In this document: piece after piece, positions 1 through 8,811 of the stretch | How the letters are laid out: each line of letters starts with the position of its first letter | Position numbering within the stretch: position 1 is the stretch's first letter | From: an uncultured Desulfobacter sp. | GTDB taxonomy: Bacteria > Desulfobacterota > Desulfobacteria > Desulfobacterales > Desulfobacteraceae | NCBI RefSeq assembly: GCF_963666145.1 | Contig: NZ_OY762614.1 | Coordinates: 1,478,501-1,542,500, forward strand | Reading direction: 5' to 3' | Length of the DNA stretch: 64,000 bases | Translations under genes and position numbers: made by a program | The notes under the pieces: generated by a model | Told to the model about the DNA's origin: nothing | The model's database searches: none | Seen by the model: the letters and a program-made list of their open reading frames with translations, nothing else

Positions 1-1
1 T

Positions 2-3000
2 GTTGACATCTCCGAGGCGGAGCATGCCCGACAGGCCCTTGAAAAGGCTAAAAAAGAGCTGGAGGATAAAGTTGAAGAACGCACAGCCTACCTGCGCGGC
101 ATCATTGACACGGCATTTAACGGCATCATCGTCATCGATGGCCGGGGGTCTATACAAGAATTCAGCCCGGCTGCCCAAAAAATATTTGGGTACAGCAAAG
201 ATGAACTTTTAGGTAAAAGTATTAACATTCTTATGCCCGAACCATACAGAAGAGAACACGACGCATATCTTCGCCACTATCTTGAAACCGGCATGGCAAA
301 AATCATCGGCAGGCACACTGTCGTTCCTGCACTGAGAAAGGATGGATCACAATTTTCCATGGAAGTTGCTCTCAATACGGACATCGTCAATGGGAGACCT
401 ATCTTTGTCGCTGTCATGAGTGATGTGACCGAACGAATCAAGGTGGAGGAAGCGGTCGCCAAAGAGCAGAAACGCCTCAAGGAACTATTGGCCACAAGCC
501 CCGTTGGTGTGGCGATCACGGTTGATGGTGTTGTAAAATTCAGCAATCCCAGCATGGTTCAAATGGGATTTAAAACCGGTGAAAAAACCGCAAACGCCTA
601 TGTGAAACCCCAGGACAGAGAACGTTTTATTGCCCAGCTCAACAAAGACGGAGAGGCCTTAAATTTTGAAACCCAGCTTCGAAATGAAACCGGGCAGCCC
701 ATTGATGTGCTGACCTTTGCATACCATTATGATTATAAAGGCAGCGATGCCGTTATAGGCTGGAACATAGATATTACCCGCCGCAAAGCCATGGAAAACG
801 AAATCCGGGAAGGACGAGCCAGATTCCAAAGGCTGGTGGAGGACCTCGGTGGCAGGTTTGTCGTCTTCAGCCACAGACCGGACGGAGAGATATTGTTTAT
901 GAGTGAAGGGGCAAGCTCCGTATTCGGATTAACCAGAGAGGATATCCAGGGACAACAATGGCAGGATGTCATCAACTGGCTGCCCGGTGAAAAAGAAAAA
1001 GCCGAAAAAGCCTTCAGCACCTTCCTGCAAAGCACATTTACCTCCCACGAAATCGAACTGTCGTTCATACATACGGACGGCAGTAGGAAAATTATATTTA
1101 TTTCCGAACATACCGTCCTGGATGAAGACGGCAAAGTAGTAACCATTGACGGCATTATAGAAGACATTACCGTCCGTAAAGCAACTGAAAAAATGCTGGC
1201 ACGAGCCAAAGAAGCAGCCGAAGAAGCAACCCGGGCAAAATCCGATTTTCTGGCCAAGATGTCCCATGAAATCCGTACGCCAATGAATGCGATTATCGGT
1301 CTGTCATATCTGGCCCTGCAAGGTGATCTTAACGACAAACAACGCAATTACATTGACAAGGTACACCACTCGGCAAACTATCTTTTAGGCATTCTCAATG
1401 ATATTCTGGATTTTTCCAAAATTGAGGCAGGAAAGCTCTGTATGGAACATATCAACTTTTCCCTTGAGGATGTCTTTGATCATATCGCCGATGTGGTCGG
1501 TTTAAAAGCCAGAGAAGCAGGCCTTGAGTTGATGTTTGATCTGCCCTGCACCCTGCCCACGTCACTTGTGGGCGACCCGCTCCGGCTCGGCCAGGTTTTG
1601 ATCAATCTTGGTAATAATGCCGTAAAGTTTACACCCAAAGGGGAAGTGGTTATCTGTGTCCGGGTTACAAAAGACAACGACGATAAGGTAACCTTCCGGT
1701 TTGCCATACGCGATACCGGCATCGGGATGACAAAAAAACAGCAGGAAAAACTATTCCAGCAGTTCAGTCAAGCCGACACATCCATTACCCGAAAATACGG
1801 TGGTGCCGGCCTGGGCCTGGCCATTTCCAAGAAACTGACTGAAATGATGGGCGGCGGCATATGGGTGGAAAGCACGCCGGATGAGGGCAGCACATTTTTC
1901 TTTACCGCCTGTTTTGAAAAACAGCCCCCAACCGATCAGGCGACCTGCCCGATCAAAAAAGCGTCCCCGCTTCACGTCCTGGTCGCAGATGACAACGCCA
2001 CGGCACGATCTATTTTTCATGAGATGCTGACAGGCTTTGGCTTCACGGCGGATCTGGCGGACTCTCCCGAAGCCGCTTACCAGTTTTTGGGACAACAAAA
2101 TAACCGGCCCTACGATCTGGCCATTGTGGACTACGCCTTTGCCGAAACGAACGGCATAGAGATCGCACGCACCATGCAGGCCAATGCAACTACGACCCAT
2201 GCCCCCATGGTCATCCTGGTGTCGGCCTACCATGACATGAATCTCATTCATAAGGCCAAGGATGTGGAGATCATCAAAGACGTTTTAAGCAAACCTATCA
2301 TGCCCTCGACCCTGTTTGATTCCATCATGCTTGTAAAACAGGGAAAAATTCGCAGGGAAAGCAGATCCATGCGCCGCCAGGATAAAATCGTCAAAACAAC
2401 GGCCAGGCTGAAAACCGCCAGGGTATTAATTGTGGAAGACAATGATATCAACCAGGATGTGGCGGCAGACCTGCTAACCAATCACGGCATTGATTACAAG
2501 ATTGCCGACAACGGTCAAATCGCTTTGGAGATGCTTGAAAAATATCATTTTGACGGGATACTCATGGACTGCCAGATGCCGGTGATGGACGGCTACACCG
2601 CCACCAGGAAAATCCGTGAAGACAAACGTTTCAAAGACCTTCCCATCATTGCCATGACCGCCAATGTCATGGCCGGAGACAGGGAAAAATCCATGGCCGC
2701 CGGAATGAATGATCACATCGGCAAGCCGATCCGGGTTCAGGAACTGTTCAACGCCATGGATACATGGTTCAAACCGGCAATTTCAATGCAGGGACCCGAG
2801 TCCCGGGAAACGGCAAACAAACTGGACAGCATTACGGGAATAGACATCACAGCCGGCCTGGAGACCGTTCAAGGCAACCACGATCTTTATCTTAAATTAT
2901 TAGGCAAATTCCATGACCGTTACCATGATTTTGAACAACAGTTTAATGCAGCCAGACACGACGAGGATAAAAAAGCACCTGTGAGATGCGCCCACACCCT

Positions 3001-3421
3001 TAGAGGGGTGGCAGCCAATATCGGTGCCCATGAAATTAAAGAGAAGGCCGGCGATCTTGAATCCGCATGCACAAACCATCAACCGGAACAAACGATAGAC
3101 CACGCGCTTCGAACTCTGGTACACGCGCTTTCCAGGATGATGGAAAAATTAGCGCCGTTTGCAGCTCCCGCTCCTGATTTGATTCCCGATGCAGTTTTTT
3201 CCGGGAATGCGTCCATCCCGGAAAAGGCACTTGAAATTATAAAACGGCTTGGACTGATGATTGATGAATCAGATATCGGCGCACTACGAATCGTTACCCA
3301 ATTGCAAAAAATGCCAGGAATCGAACCTTATGCACTAATAATAAACGAAGTTGCCAAGGCATTGGAGGAGTACGATTTTGATCTTGCAAAAAAACATATA
3401 GACAGCTTTGAGGACCTGTAA
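2..3421 (+). CDS. Hybrid sensor histidine kinase/response regulator (5' end outside window)
   Basis: The frame is open from the first bases, so the start lies upstream; 1139 residues are visible. In order there is a coiled linker, three or four PAS/PAC domains (the first contains the stretch IDTAFNGIIVIDGRG), a HisKA domain with phospho-acceptor motif MSHEIRTPMNAIIG, a HATPase_c domain (N box LGNNAVKFT, GAGLGLAI), two receiver domains and an Hpt domain with AHTLRGVAANIG. The second receiver is canonical (VEDND, LMDCQMPVMDGY, lysine in HIGKPIR). The first has a weaker phospho-site, AIVDYAF. The C-terminus carries about 60 helical residues after Hpt, ending in a YDFDLAKKHIDSF-like stretch. The input sensed is unknown because the N-terminus is missing. 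It is followed by a GGDEF remnant, not by an obvious output gene. Confidence 0.95.
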   Translation, partial: VDISEAEHARQALEKAKKELEDKVEERTAYLRGIIDTAFNGIIVIDGRGSIQEFSPAAQKIFGYSKDELLGKSINILMPEPYRREHDAYLRHYLETGMAKIIGRHTVVPALRKDGSQFSMEVALNTDIVNGRPIFVAVMSDVTERIKVEEAVAKEQKRLKELLATSPVGVAITVDGVVKFSNPSMVQMGFKTGEKTANAYVKPQDRERFIAQLNKDGEALNFETQLRNETGQPIDVLTFAYHYDYKGSDAVIGWNIDITRRKAMENEIREGRARFQRLVEDLGGRFVVFSHRPDGEILFMSEGASSVFGLTREDIQGQQWQDVINWLPGEKEKAEKAFSTFLQSTFTSHEIELSFIHTDGSRKIIFISEHTVLDEDGKVVTIDGIIEDITVRKATEKMLARAKEAAEEATRAKSDFLAKMSHEIRTPMNAIIGLSYLALQGDLNDKQRNYIDKVHHSANYLLGILNDILDFSKIEAGKLCMEHINFSLEDVFDHIADVVGLKAREAGLELMFDLPCTLPTSLVGDPLRLGQVLINLGNNAVKFTPKGEVVICVRVTKDNDDKVTFRFAIRDTGIGMTKKQQEKLFQQFSQADTSITRKYGGAGLGLAISKKLTEMMGGGIWVESTPDEGSTFFFTACFEKQPPTDQATCPIKKASPLHVLVADDNATARSIFHEMLTGFGFTADLADSPEAAYQFLGQQNNRPYDLAIVDYAFAETNGIEIARTMQANATTTHAPMVILVSAYHDMNLIHKAKDVEIIKDVLSKPIMPSTLFDSIMLVKQGKIRRESRSMRRQDKIVKTTARLKTARVLIVEDNDINQDVAADLLTNHGIDYKIADNGQIALEMLEKYHFDGILMDCQMPVMDGYTATRKIREDKRFKDLPIIAMTANVMAGDREKSMAAGMNDHIGKPIRVQELFNAMDTWFKPAISMQGPESRETANKLDSITGIDITAGLETVQGNHDLYLKLLGKFHDRYHDFEQQFNAARHDEDKKAPVRCAHTLRGVAANIGAHEIKEKAGDLESACTNHQPEQTIDHALRTLVHALSRMMEKLAPFAAPAPDLIPDAVFSGNASIPEKALEIIKRLGLMIDESDIGALRIVTQLQKMPGIEPYALIINEVAKALEEYDFDLAKKHIDSFEDL

Positions 3422-3501
3422 AACAATCCAAACAACGGCACCATCAATTTGGGCTGCATAATTGATCAATCTCTTTAATGATGAGTGCAATGTCTTCATA
3501 A

Positions 3502-3924
3502 TTGGATTATTGTCCTTTGATGAATATTGATAAGTTCAAGGCGGTTAATGACACCTTTGGACACGATATCGGCGATAAAGTGCTGATCGAATTTTCTTCT
3601 ATCGTCTGCAAAAATTTAAGGTGTGTAGATGTACTCGGCCGGTGGGGTGGAGAAGAGTTCATCGTAATCTGCCCGGGGACATCCCTGGAAAATGGAGTCA
3701 AGGTTGCTGAGAATCTAAGATCCAGGGTTCAAGGCAACTGCTTTGCGCCCGTTCCCGAAGTCACAGTCAGTATTGGGGTCAGTGCCTTCCATGAAAATGA
3801 TCATGCCTACACCGATGCCGTGAAGCGAGCTGACAATGCACTATATAAATCAAAACACACAGGCAGAAATTGTGTAAACAGCATTGCAGGCGACTCACAA
3901 AGTGATGTGATCCCTGTAAATTAG
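3502..3924 (+). CDS. N-terminally truncated GGDEF domain protein (possible gene remnant)
   Basis: The 140 residues start inside a GGDEF fold at the strand corresponding to LLLIDIDHFK (here LMNIDKFKAVNDTFGH). They include an I-site-like RCVD five residues before an intact GGEEF loop, and the C-terminal SIGVSAF and ADNALYKSKHTGRN segments. The first 35-40 residues of the domain (the usual DxLTGLxNR helices) are missing and no sensor domain is attached. The only possible start is a TTG directly after an in-frame TAA, without a Shine-Dalgarno sequence. I read it as the leftover 3' part of a diguanylate cyclase gene. Activity is doubtful because N-terminal helices that shape the GTP pocket are absent. 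Confidence 0.6.
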   Translation: MDYCPLMNIDKFKAVNDTFGHDIGDKVLIEFSSIVCKNLRCVDVLGRWGGEEFIVICPGTSLENGVKVAENLRSRVQGNCFAPVPEVTVSIGVSAFHENDHAYTDAVKRADNALYKSKHTGRNCVNSIAGDSQSDVIPVN

Positions 3925-3932
3925 GCCCGTTT

Positions 3933-4985
3933 TTAATCATCGCTGTACTTTTTGCGGATTTTAAGTATTTCGCTTTTAATTAAAAAAAATGCATCCACAA
4001 CCTCCGGATCGAATTGAATCCCTCGACTTTCGGCAATGATCTGGAAGGAAACATCCAGGGGAAAGGCATCTTTATAGGGCCGTTTTGTGGTCAGTGCATC
4101 AAAGACATCCGCCACCGCAATAATTCTTCCCACCAATGGAATCTCCTTTCCTTTAAGCCCCCTTGGGTACCCCTTTCCATTCCACCATTCGTGGTGCGTC
4201 AAGGCGATGATCTCCCCGAGCCGTATAAATTCCGTCTTTGAATTCTCAAGAATTCGTGCGCCGATCAACGTATGTTGTTTCATAACGGCAAACTCATCAT
4301 CCGTCAATCCGCCGGGTTTCAAAAGAATACTGTCGGGAATACCGATTTTCCCCACATCATGCATGGGGGCGGCATAGAGGATGGATTCCACAACGTTCTC
4401 GGGCAGACCCATTTGGTCTGCAATGGCCGCAGAATAGTTGCTCATGCGATAGATATGCGATCCCGTGTCTTCGTCCCTATATTCAGCCGCCTTTGATAAA
4501 ATGTGAATCGTCTCAAGCGAACCGTCCTTGATTCTTAAAAAGGCATTTTCCAGTTGACGTGTACGCTGGGTAACTTTTTCCTCCAGGATTCGATTTTGAT
4601 CGTAAAGGGCCATGTGGGTTTTTACCCGCTGCCGGACAATGGACGGACTGACCGGCTTGATAATGTAATCCACGCCCCCGGCGGCAAACCCCGTTTCCTC
4701 ATCCTGGACGCTGGAAAGTGCCGTAACAAAAATGACGGGGATTTTACGTGTAGCCGGATTTTGCTTCAAGGTGCGGCACACCTCATACCCGTCCATACCG
4801 GGCATTTGAATATCCAAAAGGATGAGATCCGGAAACTCTGGCTGGGCCATGATATTCAAGGCCTTCTCCCCATTGGTGGCGATCTTGAGCCGGTAATCTT
4901 TTTTTAAAATACCCGCCAGCACATCGATATTCTCCGGACTGTCTTCGACGATCAAAATGGTCCGTTTACTGTTTTGATCTTCCAT
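3933..4985 (-). CDS. Response regulator with HD-GYP domain (cyclic di-GMP phosphodiesterase, RpfG type)
   Basis: A 350-residue protein. The receiver domain (about 1-125) has acidic pocket VEDS, phospho-acceptor in LILLDIQMPGMDGY and lysine in IIKPVSP. A short coiled linker leads to an HD-GYP domain (about 165-345) with HDVGKIGIPD, the HHEWWNGKGYPRGL signature and ADVFDAL. HD-GYP proteins hydrolyse cyclic di-GMP to pGpG or GMP with a di- or tri-iron centre; activity would be controlled by phosphorylation. I chose the ATG at 4985 because AAAGG precedes it and the receiver fold starts ten residues later; a longer in-frame start would run into the upstream kinase gene. It lies 4 bp after the kinase stop codon, so kinase and regulator are very probably a cognate pair. 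Confidence 0.93.
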   Translation of the reverse strand: MEDQNSKRTILIVEDSPENIDVLAGILKKDYRLKIATNGEKALNIMAQPEFPDLILLDIQMPGMDGYEVCRTLKQNPATRKIPVIFVTALSSVQDEETGFAAGGVDYIIKPVSPSIVRQRVKTHMALYDQNRILEEKVTQRTRQLENAFLRIKDGSLETIHILSKAAEYRDEDTGSHIYRMSNYSAAIADQMGLPENVVESILYAAPMHDVGKIGIPDSILLKPGGLTDDEFAVMKQHTLIGARILENSKTEFIRLGEIIALTHHEWWNGKGYPRGLKGKEIPLVGRIIAVADVFDALTTKRPYKDAFPLDVSFQIIAESRGIQFDPEVVDAFFLIKSEILKIRKKYSDD

Positions 4986-4989
4986 AGTT

Positions 4990-7692
4990 TTACCTTTCCA
5001 TTGCCGACAAAACCTCATAATAGGCCGAAAGCGCGCCTTCAAAATCGTACTGCTGCAACTGTCTTTCCACTTGTTCCAAAGTCCCGGAGACCGAAGTGCC
5101 TTTTAAAATCGTTTTGATTTCATCCAGTTTTTCCACCGCCTCCAGGTCATTTTCTTTCAGGTAGTTCTCCAGCGCCTTTAACAGAGGCAGCGCCGTGTCA
5201 ACATCAATGGAAGACGCTGCCGACGCCACCCCGTCCCAGGAGGTATCTTCCAACCGGTCAGCGATCGCTGTCAAGACCTGTTCCATTCCCGATGAGACGT
5301 CCTTTAGATGGACGTCAAGCGCATTAACACCATCTTTCAGGGCCGACTCCAGGGCAAGGAGGGATCTACTGAGGCCGGGCGCGCCGATTACGCCGACCGC
5401 GCCTTTAAGCTTGTGCACCAAACAGCAGGCGGCATCCCTGTCCCCTTTGATGAGTAGCCGGCCAAGGGTTTCCATCTCATGGGTGTAATTCTTCTGAAAT
5501 TTGCCCAGTATATTTTCAAGAAGGATTTGATCGCCACCCATCCGGCTTAAAGCCGCCTGGAAATCCAAAACCGGAAGCGATTCTTCGGTTTCATTGGTAT
5601 CCCTTTGTTCCGCGTCCAACACGACAAGGTTCGGCGCTTTATAATTCACCTGGGAATGATCCACGTCAAACGCCACGGAAAAAAAGAATTCGCTTCCTTT
5701 TCCCGGAGTGCTTTGCACCGCCAGTTTACCCTGCATCAATTCCACAAGCCGTTTGCTGATGGCAAGTCCCAGACCCGCCCCCCCGTATTTTCGCGTATTG
5801 GAAGTATCCGCCTGGGTAAATGCATCAAACAAAGTATCCATCTGGCCGGAAACAATGCCGATGCCTGTATCTTTTACCGAAAAGTGCAGAAGCACGTTCC
5901 GGGGCGTCTCTTCTTTAAGTGACACCTGGATAACAACCGTTCCTGTGTCCGTGAACTTTACGGCATTTTCAGCAAGGTGGAGCAGCACCTGTTTCAGTTT
6001 GGGACCATCTCCCAGAAGAGATTCTGGAATTTCCGGATCCATGTCGAACAGGACATTCAATTGTTTTTGCCCCAAAAATTGGGATAAAACATGGTCTTTC
6101 ACCTGGGACATAAGATCTGAGAACTGAAATACCGCCTTTGTTAAATGCATTTTACCGGTATCAATGCCGGCATAATCCAATACGGAGTTGATAAGGATCA
6201 TCAACGACTCGGCAGCCTCGGTGATCTTCTCCAGGTAGTCCTGCTGCTCGCGAGTCAACGGGGTATCCAGCGCCAGATGCGACATGCCGATGATGTGGTT
6301 CATGGGGGTCCTGAACTCATGGCTCATATTGGCCAGAAATTCGCTTTTGGCCCGGCTGGCGGCAGCGGCCTTTTCAGCAAGGGCATTGGCCCGCGCCGTC
6401 TGTTTTTTCAACTCCGTAATGTCGACAAATGTCTCCAGAAAACTTTCCCGGCCCTCATATTCTATAGGTATGACGGTTTTCAGGATATTGCGCTGTTCAC
6501 CGTCCACCGTTAAAAGCATACTCTCGGTTGTCTGAATTTCGGTCCCATTGTCCGGGATAAGCGCACACTCATTTTCATTATGACAAAACAGCCGATCACA
6601 GGGTTTTCCGATCAAATCGGAGACGGCAGTTCCGGCCATGCCGGCGGCAAGCGTATTGGCAAATTCCATGGTATGCCGTTTTTTATCAACAATAAGCACG
6701 CCTGCCTGGATATTTTGAAAAATTTTCGTGATCTTTGCTTCGCTTTTTTTCAATTTTAATTCGGCGGCCATCCGTTGCCATAAAATGAACATGAAGACGA
6801 CGGTCACCAGAACGATGATCAGCAAAAAGCTTGCGATAATCGCCGTCATTTTGGTCTTCACTCCGGCAAGCCAGACATCTTCGCCCACGGAGAGCACAAC
6901 CCCCACTTGCTGCCCGAAGATACTGAGGGGATAGTAGGCGGAAAAGACCTGATGACTCTCCCCCTTTAGGGCAATCGTATGAACCTGTTCACCCAGATAA
7001 TTGTCTGCAATATCGTCAACGATGGTATTTATCCCATCCACCTGGCGTTGTGATTTTGGAACAGCCCGCTGATCAACCAGAAAGGAGAGGATTCTTCCGG
7101 CCGGGTCAATGCACCAGGGCCAAAACTCCCGGCTGATATGGCTTTTCCTTAATTCTTGATAAATGATCCGGGGAAAATTCATCCGAATTTCGATGGCCCC
7201 TACTTTTTTTCCGTCCTGTCGTATATCTCTGAGGAAATGAAGCGTATCATTTTCAAGGCGGCAAACGGTTCCATCAACGACCAGCCGGGGGGAGTCATTT
7301 TTGCGGATTTCGGAAATAAAAAAATAATTGCCCTGGCTGTTATACAGTTCGCGGAACACCGACGCGTTGAAGATTTGAATGGACGACAGGACGTTCTGAT
7401 ACTTCGAATAAAACCGCCGAACCTGGTTTGCAAGGTCATAATCCAGGCTCTCTCGAACCAGCAGTTCGTGAAAAGGAATGGTGGTCAGTGCATACTGGAC
7501 GTCTTCTTGGAATTCATCGGCAAAGCCCTGGAGATTCCGGGCGCTGATATCCACCTGATGCGATAGCATCTCAAAAATATGTTTTTTTTGCACATCAACA
7601 ATAACATGGACATTGTAGCCGGCAACAACACCCGAAATGAGAACAAACACAAGGGGAATGATCAGATATTCTTTTTTCAAGATGGTTTCCAA
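4990..7692 (-). CDS. Membrane sensor histidine kinase with Cache-like input, PAS and C-terminal Hpt
   Basis: About 900 residues. An N-terminal membrane segment (EYLIIPLVFVLISGVVAGY), a roughly 250-residue periplasmic Cache-like domain and a second helix (IIASFLLIIVLVTVVFMFIL) are followed by a PAS domain, HisKA (MSHEFRTPMNHIIGMSH), HATPase_c (GAGLGLAISKRL) and an Hpt domain (CLVHKLKGAVGVIG). There is no receiver, so the Hpt histidine needs a partner receiver; the REC-HD-GYP protein encoded 4 bp downstream is the obvious candidate. The start is uncertain. An ATG at 7758 would overlap the upstream gene by 59 bp and has no ribosome site, while a TTG at 7692 follows GAAAG and places the first helix near the N-terminus. 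The C-terminal helical extension after Hpt resembles that of the first kinase in the window. Confidence 0.9.
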   Translation of the reverse strand: METILKKEYLIIPLVFVLISGVVAGYNVHVIVDVQKKHIFEMLSHQVDISARNLQGFADEFQEDVQYALTTIPFHELLVRESLDYDLANQVRRFYSKYQNVLSSIQIFNASVFRELYNSQGNYFFISEIRKNDSPRLVVDGTVCRLENDTLHFLRDIRQDGKKVGAIEIRMNFPRIIYQELRKSHISREFWPWCIDPAGRILSFLVDQRAVPKSQRQVDGINTIVDDIADNYLGEQVHTIALKGESHQVFSAYYPLSIFGQQVGVVLSVGEDVWLAGVKTKMTAIIASFLLIIVLVTVVFMFILWQRMAAELKLKKSEAKITKIFQNIQAGVLIVDKKRHTMEFANTLAAGMAGTAVSDLIGKPCDRLFCHNENECALIPDNGTEIQTTESMLLTVDGEQRNILKTVIPIEYEGRESFLETFVDITELKKQTARANALAEKAAAASRAKSEFLANMSHEFRTPMNHIIGMSHLALDTPLTREQQDYLEKITEAAESLMILINSVLDYAGIDTGKMHLTKAVFQFSDLMSQVKDHVLSQFLGQKQLNVLFDMDPEIPESLLGDGPKLKQVLLHLAENAVKFTDTGTVVIQVSLKEETPRNVLLHFSVKDTGIGIVSGQMDTLFDAFTQADTSNTRKYGGAGLGLAISKRLVELMQGKLAVQSTPGKGSEFFFSVAFDVDHSQVNYKAPNLVVLDAEQRDTNETEESLPVLDFQAALSRMGGDQILLENILGKFQKNYTHEMETLGRLLIKGDRDAACCLVHKLKGAVGVIGAPGLSRSLLALESALKDGVNALDVHLKDVSSGMEQVLTAIADRLEDTSWDGVASAASSIDVDTALPLLKALENYLKENDLEAVEKLDEIKTILKGTSVSGTLEQVERQLQQYDFEGALSAYYEVLSAMER

Positions 7693-7699
7693 GGGTCTT

Positions 7700-8758
7700 T
7701 CAGTAGAGAATCTGCAGCAACTTCCAGTCCAGTTCCGGGATATCCACCGACATGACACGAATCGTCTTATCCGCTTTTTGAAATGTCACGTTGTTCTGAT
7801 TTTCATTGAAGATACGCTGTGCCATATTCCGAATCTCCCGGGACCTGCTTTTCAAAAGATTGTAGTTGTCTGTCCGATAGGTATCCGAACGGATGGTTTC
7901 CAGGTATTTGTGGGTTTCCAGGGGCGGCAGGGAGAGCAGCGAGGTCAGATAATCCTGGATGGACACAACGGTGGCCGATGCATCCAGCAGCACCAAATCC
8001 GCATTTTCCATATCAAGGTAGCGGTCGGTGATGGTATTTATGGAGACATCCAGTCCAGGGACGCCTTCAAGTTCTCCGTCCACATAGACCGGGGCAATGG
8101 CCGAAACCATCCACCCTCTTCCCGCGGGATCCACGTAAGGCTCCTTGACCCAGACCGCCTTTTTGTCCGGATTATGCCGCATGTCGGCAAGATAATAAAA
8201 ATTGTACTTGGGAATATCCATTTTAGGCTCATACTGGGTGATCACATCAAAATAGGGATATATACGATTGTATGAATTCTTGTCGTTATAATAGGACTGA
8301 ACGACTTCCGGATATTTCTCCACGATCTCCATCAGCCGGACTTCCAGCGGTTCGGTACCATAAACGATATTTTTGATTTTCTCGTCAACGGGCACAACAC
8401 CCGACACAAACACGGCACTTTTCCCATCATCTACCGGCTTGTAAAAAACTCCGTTTTCGTGGAGCTTGTACCGGGCCGAATCAGCACGAGAGACATTTTG
8501 ATCCATGGTCTGGGGTACATACAGTGAGGCCGTAAATTCCGCCAGGTTTGCAACCGCATGCCGAATCGTCAAAAAATCTTCATTGATCCGCTTTGCTGTC
8601 TGGCTAAGCCTCTGGTCATCTGTCGGCACGTTTTTTTCATCAGATTGACTGCAGGAACAGCATAAGAAAACGGCCAGCATACAGGCCGGCAAAAACAGCC
8701 GGCGCTTAATAAAAATCTGGATAAATCTCTTGTGAAGCCAATTGACGGATGGATTCAT
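7700..8758 (-). CDS. Cache-domain sensor lipoprotein
   Basis: A 352-residue exported protein. The N-terminus has a basic stretch, a hydrophobic core and cysteines (AVFLCCSCSQSDE) consistent with a lipobox. The mature part resembles a double Cache (dCache_1) sensor, for example PYFDVITQYEPKMDIPKYNF and the VKEPYVDPAGRGWMVSAIAP stretch typical of ligand-binding Cache lobes. No output domain follows, so it would be a free-standing periplasmic sensor. The start at 8758 follows a strong AAAGGAGGGGG site. It sits between the GGDEF-EAL gene and the kinase and ends 7 bp before the proposed kinase start. I infer that it binds a small molecule and passes the signal to the kinase; the ligand cannot be read from sequence. 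Confidence 0.85.
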   Translation of the reverse strand: MNPSVNWLHKRFIQIFIKRRLFLPACMLAVFLCCSCSQSDEKNVPTDDQRLSQTAKRINEDFLTIRHAVANLAEFTASLYVPQTMDQNVSRADSARYKLHENGVFYKPVDDGKSAVFVSGVVPVDEKIKNIVYGTEPLEVRLMEIVEKYPEVVQSYYNDKNSYNRIYPYFDVITQYEPKMDIPKYNFYYLADMRHNPDKKAVWVKEPYVDPAGRGWMVSAIAPVYVDGELEGVPGLDVSINTITDRYLDMENADLVLLDASATVVSIQDYLTSLLSLPPLETHKYLETIRSDTYRTDNYNLLKSRSREIRNMAQRIFNENQNNVTFQKADKTIRVMSVDIPELDWKLLQILY

Positions 8759-8811
8759 ACCCCCTCCTTTTAACTGCATGGGTCGATGCTAAAAGTTCAG
8801 ATTGATCAGAC

